The translations under genes were made by a program, and so were the position numbers. The notes below the pieces were generated by a model. It saw only the letters and a program-made list of their open reading frames with translations. It ran no database searches and was not told the origin of the DNA. Below are positions 63,486 through 64,000 of a stretch of 64,000 nucleotides of DNA, one piece after another (positions within the stretch are counted from its first letter, which is position 1; the number at the start of each line of letters is the position of its first letter). The stretch comes from Humulus lupulus (Eukaryota > Streptophyta > Magnoliopsida > Rosales > Cannabaceae). The stretch lies in assembly GCF_963169125.1 (NCBI RefSeq), contig NC_084793.1, positions 136,440,297 to 136,504,296 on the forward strand, given 5' to 3'.

Positions 63486-64000
63486 CTTAGGTCCTTGTTG
63501 GTCTTTCTATGCCTACACTCTCTAGCATAGTGACCCTTTTTCCCACACATAAAGCAAAGATCTTTCTCGCCCTTAAACTTGTTTGGGTTGGTTTTTGGAC
63601 CCAAAGGTTTCTCGTTACCCTTTTTCCCTTTGTTTTTGGGATGTTTTGGTTGTGACATCGCATTTGCTTTGGAAGTCTCTCCATTAGACCCCTCCACAAG
63701 TTTATCTCTACATATCGATTCCTCTTTGATTTGAATATGCTTTTGGATTTCCTCCAAAGAATAATCCTCATTTTTATGAAGGATTCTTTTCCTATAGCTC
63801 TTCCAAGTTGGTGGTAATTTAGCCACTATAGCACCAACTTGAAAGGCCTTGGGAAGCTCAATCTTTAACACTTTCAATTTGTTAAAAATTATTTGCAATT
63901 CATGAATTTGAGAAAGAATAGGTTTATCACCAAAGAATTTGAAATCAAAGTATTGAGATATCAAAAACTTTTTGGTACCTTCCTCTTCCGCCTTGAACTT
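63482..64000 (-). pseudogene. Copia-3 gag C-terminal part (UBN2-like) with zinc knuckle
   Basis: Reads from the window edge: ISQYFDFKFFGDKPILSQIH, LPKAFQVGAIVAKLPPTWKS, RILHKNEDYSLEEIQKHIQI, a lysine-rich linker and the knuckle CFMCGKKGHYARECRHRK (CX2CX4HX4C). Typical copia gag. No stop from 63964 to the shift at 63482. Confidence 0.9.

Larger units (their letters stand above)
58574..64000 (-). mobile_element. Copia-3: Ty1/copia retrotransposon, 5' end outside window
   Basis: Minus strand, from gag (right edge) to 3' LTR (58574-59712). Gag, protease, integrase, RT and RNase H text all resemble copia-1 and copia-2, but this copy is far better preserved. The 5' LTR and gag N-terminus lie beyond 64000. 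The base string before the LTR on the plus strand, TTAAA (58569-58573), is the expected target duplication; its partner is out of view. Confidence 0.9.

Noticed and set aside
1..64000. Host genes, bacterial operons, CRISPR arrays or phage features
   Set aside because: Every long coding match belongs to a retroelement; no array of spaced repeats or non-element gene was seen.

Overview
This window is a piece of plant nuclear heterochromatin made of retrotransposons inserted into one another. I see no host gene, no bacterial or organellar sequence and no CRISPR array. Evidence for a flowering plant: Ty3/gypsy Tat elements with a second plant-type RNase H, a Tekay/Del-like chromovirus, Ty1/copia elements of one related group, and L1-type LINEs with the plant ORF1 knuckle and zf-RVT domains. 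From memory the sequence flavour resembles Cannabaceae (hemp/hop) repeats, but nothing here proves the species.

Left arm (1-21305) is a nest five levels deep. The outermost layer is a decayed Tat element (Tat-3, only its antisense gene region visible, 18031-21305). It holds a Tekay-like chromovirus (14171-18030, 5' part outside the window). That holds a Tat element (Tat-1, up to 14170). Tat-1 holds a LINE (LINE-1, 4665-10257, 14-bp target duplication), and LINE-1 holds a 751-bp solo LTR (8754-9504, 5-bp duplication).

Middle (21306-44270): a copia element (copia-1) inserted in Tat-3. Its 5' LTR is split by a complete-length but internally deleted Tat element (Tat-2, 21787-32249, duplication AAACT). 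Its gag is split by LINE-2 (minus strand, 33113-39363, 15-bp duplication), which carries a 1303-bp solo LTR (34875-36177, duplication CACAT).

Right (44271-57638): the 3' LTR of copia-1 is followed directly by the interior of a second copia copy (copia-2), so the two share one LTR, and the junction carries a 467-bp tandem duplication. Copia-2 holds a 1974-bp solo LTR (46226-48199, duplication TTCTT) and LINE-3 (minus, 49116-56385, 13-bp duplication), which itself holds a 2431-bp Tekay-like solo LTR (51308-53738, duplication CAGAG). Copia-2 breaks off at 56504 against an unrelated Tat-type LTR (56505-57638).

Far right (57639-64000): a decayed LINE 3' end with zf-RVT and RNase H remnants, then the 3' part of a third copia element on the minus strand (58574-64000).

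All coding regions are broken by stops or frameshifts. LINE-3 and copia-3 are the best preserved. The most interesting thread is the antisense, apparently spliced gene carried by all three Tat elements, with GT-AG-like introns of about 79-89 nt.
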